Assembly: GCA_021786815.1 (NCBI GenBank)
Contig: JAJYMR010000281.1
Coordinates: 1 to 9,631 of the forward strand
Length of the DNA: 9,631 nucleotides
Reading direction: 5' to 3'
From: Deltaproteobacteria bacterium
GTDB lineage: Bacteria > Desulfobacterota > Binatia > Binatales > Binataceae
The notes beneath the pieces were generated by a model. That model was not told the origin of the DNA. It did not search any database and saw nothing but the letters and a program-made list of their open reading frames with translations. Shown here in pieces: positions 6,516 to 9,631 of the stretch; positions within the stretch are counted from its first letter, which is position 1; the number at the start of each line of letters is the position of its first letter. The position numbers were made by a program, and so were the translations under genes.

Positions 6516-7075
6516 CGCGCTCGCCCCCGTCTTTCGTCGTTCGCTTTCGTCGAGCCGCGCGGCGCCTTTGCCTTCGCGCGACGGTCGCCCGGGCGCGTCC
6601 GGGGCGTCGAGCGAACGTCGAGGCGGGCGGCAAGCCTGCGCTCGCGCGCGAACATCCTGCGCGCCTCGGCGGGCGAGCGCTCATGGTCGTGGCCGAGCAG
6701 ATGGAGAAAGCCGTGGATCAGAAGCGTCCTCAGACGCTCGGCGGGCGGAACTCCAAGCTCGCGCGCCTGCCTTAACGCGGTGTCAGCCGATATCACCACG
6801 TCTCCAAGCGGCATCCCGGGCCGATTTGGCAGCGCGTACGGGTCCGGCGGCGCCTTGCCGCGCTCCTCGATCTGGGAAAACGAAAGGACGTCCGTCGGGA
6901 CGTCCTTTGCTCTGAAATCGCGGTTGAGTTCGCGAATCGTCTCGTCCGAGACGATCGAAAGCGAAAGCTCGCAGACCGAAAGGCCGGTTTCTTCGAGCAG
7001 CGCGGCTGCGTCACGCTTGAGCGCCCGCGCGAAGCCGCGTCCACGCGCAGTATCGCATCGAAACGCGACGCCCAA
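6512..7075 (-). CDS. ybeY: Endoribonuclease YbeY (rRNA maturation factor)
   Basis: YbeY is a metal-dependent single-strand endoribonuclease involved in 16S rRNA 3' maturation and 70S quality control. The 187-residue product carries the family signature HGFLHLLGHDH (121-131), with His121, His125 and His131 as metal ligands. It also has the conserved TDVLSFSQ (61-68) and LGDVVIS (90-96). The family core ends near residue 152. It is followed by about 35 residues rich in Arg, Lys and Pro, an unusual basic tail that looks disordered. The only suitable start is TTG at 7075, 4 nt after the ybeZ stop; an AAAAGG lies upstream within ybeZ. The 3' end overlaps the next gene by 4 nt (ATGA). The neighbouring ybeZ is the classic partner of ybeY. 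Confidence 0.93.
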   Translation of the reverse strand: MGVAFRCDTARGRGFARALKRDAAALLEETGLSVCELSLSIVSDETIRELNRDFRAKDVPTDVLSFSQIEERGKAPPDPYALPNRPGMPLGDVVISADTALRQARELGVPPAERLRTLLIHGFLHLLGHDHERSPAEARRMFARERRLAARLDVRSTPRTRPGDRRAKAKAPRGSTKANDERRGRAR

Positions 7076-7079
7076 CGAA

Positions 7080-8108
7080 TCAGGCCTTTTCGGGATCGGC
7101 GCCGGGCGATGCCGCCGGCTCTTCGGAAGCCATCGCGTCGTCGCCGTTGAAGGCCTCGTAGGCCGCGATTACCGCCTGCACCAGGCGATGGCGCACGACG
7201 TCGCGCTCATCGAAGTAGACGAACTTGATACCGGGCGTGTTGGCGAGCACGGTGCGCGCCTCCTTCAGGCCCGAGAGCTTGCCGCTCGGCAGGTCTATCT
7301 GGGTGATGTCGCCCGTGATGACCGCTTTTGAGTTGTAGCCGAGCCGCGTGAGAAACATCTTCATCTGCTCGGTCGTGGTGTTCTGCGCTTCGTCCAGGAT
7401 GATGAAGGAATCGTTGAGCGTGCGCCCGCGCATGAAGGCAAGCGGCGCAACCTCGATAGTGCCCCGCTCGAGCATCCGGCGCGCCCGGTCGAAGTCGACC
7501 ATGTCGTGAAGGGCGTCATAAAGCGGGCGCAGGTACGGGTTGACCTTCTCGGCGAGATCGCCCGGCAGAAAGCCGAGTTTTTCACCAGCTTCGACCGCGG
7601 GCCGACACAGCACCATCCGGGTGACCTGGTTCTTCATCAGCGCCGACAGCGCCATCGCCATCGCCAGATAGGTCTTTCCGGTGCCGGCCGGGCCGATACC
7701 GAAGACGATGTCGTGGCCGCGGATCGCGTCGATGTAGAGCTTCTGATGGACGCTCTTGGGAGCGATTACGCGCTTGTGCGCGGACACGTAAACCGTGTCG
7801 AGGAAGATGTCCTTGAGTTCGGCGTTGCGGTCGCCGCGCAGGATACGAATTCCGTACTCGACGTCGCTCGCGTAGACCGAGTAGCCGCTTTTGAGCAGTT
7901 CGTACAGCTCTCCGAAGAGTTTTCCGGCGAGTACCTGCTCCGCCTGGCCGCCGGTGATGCGCAACGACGTGCCGCTGACGGCGACCCGCACTCCCAGCGC
8001 CTGCTCGACCGTGCGCAAGTGGGCGTCATGCTGACCGAGCAGGTCGGTGAACAGCCTATGGTCGTCGAAATGTAGTTCGAGAGAATCTTCGGTCGCTAAT
8101 TGAGAAAT
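7080..8108 (-). CDS. ybeZ: PhoH-like ATPase YbeZ; conserved N-terminus suggests an AUU start
   Basis: A cytoplasmic PhoH-family NTPase, known elsewhere as a partner of YbeY in RNA metabolism. Counted from 8108 the product has 342 residues. Walker A GPAGTGKT is at 139-146, Walker B with IILDEAQN at 236-243, and TGDITQIDLP follows. The acidic Ala/Pro tail is variable. The first ATG/GTG/TTG in frame is TTG at 8018, but the frame stays open and coding-like upstream. Residues encoded by 8090-8019 read DSLELHFDDHRLFTDLLG and then QHDAHL, which matches the usual PhoH N-terminal domain. Between the TTG and the in-frame TGA at 8156-8154 there is no ATG, GTG or TTG. The options are two CTG codons (8054, 8042), which would cut the conserved strand, and ATT at 8108, preceded by AAGGGA. 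I infer ATT; 8018 is the conservative start. ybeY follows after 4 nt. Confidence 0.9.
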   Translation of the reverse strand: MSQLATEDSLELHFDDHRLFTDLLGQHDAHLRTVEQALGVRVAVSGTSLRITGGQAEQVLAGKLFGELYELLKSGYSVYASDVEYGIRILRGDRNAELKDIFLDTVYVSAHKRVIAPKSVHQKLYIDAIRGHDIVFGIGPAGTGKTYLAMAMALSALMKNQVTRMVLCRPAVEAGEKLGFLPGDLAEKVNPYLRPLYDALHDMVDFDRARRMLERGTIEVAPLAFMRGRTLNDSFIILDEAQNTTTEQMKMFLTRLGYNSKAVITGDITQIDLPSGKLSGLKEARTVLANTPGIKFVYFDERDVVRHRLVQAVIAAYEAFNGDDAMASEEPAASPGADPEKA

Positions 8109-8297
8109 ACTTTCCCTTGACCTCGTTCCAACGGTTTTCGAGACTGGCCCGCTTCAGGGATAACCCTTCCTAACCCTAATCCTTTTCCGGTGCTCATTAA
8201 AAGCCGAATCGCATAGCCCTATCGAAGTCGGGCGAGCCGTTAACACAAAGGTAATCATGCGGCACGCTTTTGTCAGCCGGAGATCGGCTGCGCCGTC
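8109..8297 (-). other. Intergenic region between alaS and ybeZ, probable ybeZ promoter and leader
   Basis: The only sizeable gap in the window (189 nt). On the minus strand it holds a TTTAAT hexamer (8201-8196), one mismatch from the sigma-70 -10 consensus, but with no good -35 at normal distance. A purine-rich leader with repeated TTAGG motifs lies at about 8161-8182. A 6-bp hairpin (8274-8279 with 8285-8290) just after the alaS stop lacks a following T-run, so it is not a convincing terminator. The last 46 bases before the proposed ATT start are in the ybeZ frame but follow an in-frame stop. No other gene is visible. Confidence 0.3.
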
Positions 8298-9631
8298 TCA
8301 TCCGAGCGCCGCCGCGACCTGCTCCAGCGCCTGGTCAAGCTTTGACGGATCTTTTCCGCCCGCCTGCGCGAAGTCGGGGCGTCCGCCGCCCGAGCCGCCG
8401 ACAATCGGCGCGATTCGCTTGATAATGTCGCCCGCCTTGACGCGCGCGGTCAGGTCGGGAGTGACCGCGACCAGAATCGCGACTTTGTCTTCGCCGAGCG
8501 CGGAGCCCAGCACGACCACGCACGAACGATGTTTCTGGCGCAGGCGATCGGCCACCTCGCGAAGCGCGCGCGCCTCGACGCCTTCCACTTTGCGGGTAAC
8601 GAGCTTGATCCCGCCGACTTCACGGACGTTCTCCTCCGCACCGGCCGCGCCGGCGCCCGCGGCGAGCTTCTGTTCGAGCGCGTGAAGCTTCTTCTCCAGT
8701 TCCTTTTCGCGGGCGAGCAGCTTTTCGAGCCGCTCCAGCGCCTGCGCATCGCGGGCGCCCAGATGGCTCCCGATTTCCTCGAGAATCTTCTCCCGCCGGC
8801 GGATTGTTTCGAGCGCGCCCTGGCCCGTGACGGCCTCGATCCTGCGCACTCCGGCCGCGACGCCGGATTCGGCTTCGAGCTTGAAGAAGCCGACGTCGCC
8901 GCTGCGATTCACGTGCGTGCCGCCGCACAGTTCGATCGAGAAATCACCCATCCGGACCACGCGCACGCGGTCGCCGTACTTGTCGCCGAAGAAAGCCAGC
9001 GCACCCGCCTTTATCGCGTCGTCGTAAGCCATCTCTTCGGTCCGCACTTCGGCGTTCTCGCGGATACGCGCGTTGATCTCCTCCTCGATCGTCTCAAGGT
9101 CGCGGTCGGCAACCGAGCCCTGATGGGAGAAGTCGAAGCGCAGGCGATCGGGCGCGACCAGCGAGCCGGCCTGATGCACCTGCGCGCCGAGCACGTCGCG
9201 CAGCGCGTAGTGCAGGATGTGAGTCGCCGAATGATTCAGCATCGCGGCGTCGCGCCGCGCGCGATCGACCTTGAGCCTGACGCGCCGGCCGCGCTCGAAC
9301 TCGCCGCGCTCACCGCGAAGCAGCTTTCCGACGTGGATTATGGCGCCGTTGCCCTTTCGCGTGTCGAGCACTTCGAGAATCGCGCCGGATTCGGTCTCGA
9401 TAACTCCGCGGTCGCCGACTTGCCCGCCACCTTCGGGATAGAAGGGACTTTCCGCGACCACCACGGCGATAGAGTCTTTCTCGCCGCCGAGCGCCAGGAC
9501 CTCGGATTCGCCCTCGTAGGCGTGATATCCGACGAAGCGCGACGCGACCGCCGGTCCGAGCTGGATTTCCGGCGCAACCGCTTCTTCCTTGCGCGCGGCG
9601 CGGGCGCGGTCGCGCTGCTCGTCCATCAGGC
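8298..9631 (-). CDS. alaS: Alanyl-tRNA synthetase, C-terminal half, 5' part beyond window edge
   Basis: AlaRS charges tRNA-Ala and removes mischarged Ser or Gly. The frame is open to the window edge and stops at TGA 8300-8298, leaving about 443 residues. Numbering from the Met at 9626, which is internal to the protein, the editing domain shows its metal site: NHSATHILH with His132 and His136, and ELCGGTH with Cys234 and His238. A PFYPEGGGQVGD segment is at 61-72 and a GVRRIEAVTG segment at 259-268. A charged coiled-coil-like region lies at about 270-325. The C-Ala (DHHA1-type) domain ends with the Gly-rich GGSGGGRPDFAQAGG (410-424). The catalytic aminoacylation domain lies outside the window. 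The C-terminus is complete. ybeZ lies downstream on the same strand after about 190 nt, so it probably has its own promoter. Confidence 0.96.
   Translation of the reverse strand, partial: LMDEQRDRARAARKEEAVAPEIQLGPAVASRFVGYHAYEGESEVLALGGEKDSIAVVVAESPFYPEGGGQVGDRGVIETESGAILEVLDTRKGNGAIIHVGKLLRGERGEFERGRRVRLKVDRARRDAAMLNHSATHILHYALRDVLGAQVHQAGSLVAPDRLRFDFSHQGSVADRDLETIEEEINARIRENAEVRTEEMAYDDAIKAGALAFFGDKYGDRVRVVRMGDFSIELCGGTHVNRSGDVGFFKLEAESGVAAGVRRIEAVTGQGALETIRRREKILEEIGSHLGARDAQALERLEKLLAREKELEKKLHALEQKLAAGAGAAGAEENVREVGGIKLVTRKVEGVEARALREVADRLRQKHRSCVVVLGSALGEDKVAILVAVTPDLTARVKAGDIIKRIAPIVGGSGGGRPDFAQAGGKDPSKLDQALEQVAAALG

Noticed and set aside
6444..7331. Long plus-strand open frame of 295 codons opposite ybeY and the ends of its neighbours
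   Set aside because: It lies antisense to ybeY, which has a clear HGFLHLLGHDH motif. Its product is Arg/Ser/Ala-rich with no recognisable domain. Long antisense frames are expected in GC-rich DNA.
8161..8182. Telomere-like TAACCCT-type repeats upstream of ybeZ
   Set aside because: There are only two imperfect copies in a short leader, which is compatible with chance or a purine-rich leader. There is no sign of a replicon end.
8274..8290. Hairpin after the alaS stop as a terminator
   Set aside because: The stem is only 6 bp and no T-run follows on the minus strand, so an intrinsic terminator is not supported.

Overview
The window is GC-rich, tightly packed bacterial chromosome with a core, housekeeping character. 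An apolipoprotein N-acyltransferase (Lnt) points to a diderm (Gram-negative) cell. The gene order alaS / phoH-like ybeZ / ybeY / (insert) / lnt / prfB resembles proteobacterial and deltaproteobacterium-like clusters. I cannot name the lineage from the sequence alone; a deltaproteobacterium-like or related uncultured phylum is my inference.

Layout. On the plus strand, positions 1-492 carry the 3' part of coaE (dephospho-CoA kinase, cut by the window edge). It is followed by a ketopantoate reductase of the PanE/ApbA family (584-1510); both belong to the pantothenate-CoA pathway. Everything else is on the minus strand and reads right to left. The order is: the C-terminal half of alanyl-tRNA synthetase (8298-9631, cut by the edge), a PhoH-like ATPase YbeZ (7080 to about 8108), the endoribonuclease YbeY (6512-7075), a small DUF2971/AbiGi-like protein (5964-6515), Lnt (4327-5967), release factor 2 with a programmed +1 frameshift (3135-4263), a YfcG/YghU-type glutathione S-transferase (2290-3009), and a beta-propeller-like fragment (1574-2263). 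A hairpin plus T-run at about 1515-1550 ends the minus-strand block where it converges with the panE homologue.

How the genes fit together. ybeZ-ybeY-DUF-lnt is an operon-like run: ybeZ and ybeY are 4 nt apart, ybeY and the DUF gene share ATGA, and the DUF gene and lnt share GTGA. In many proteobacteria the slot between ybeY and lnt holds ybeX/corC; here it holds the DUF2971/AbiGi-like gene. prfB follows lnt after 63 nt and has its own strong ribosome binding site.

Main points for a second look: (1) the +1 frameshift site in prfB, which joins two frames into a 375-residue RF2; (2) ybeZ, whose conserved N-terminus extends upstream of any ATG/GTG/TTG and seems to need an AUU start; (3) the DUF2971/AbiGi-like gene translationally coupled on both sides within a core operon; (4) a shortened, compositionally different beta-propeller remnant next to the terminator. 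I found no CRISPR array, tRNA, rRNA, insertion sequence or phage gene. No stretch longer than about 190 bases lacks a gene.
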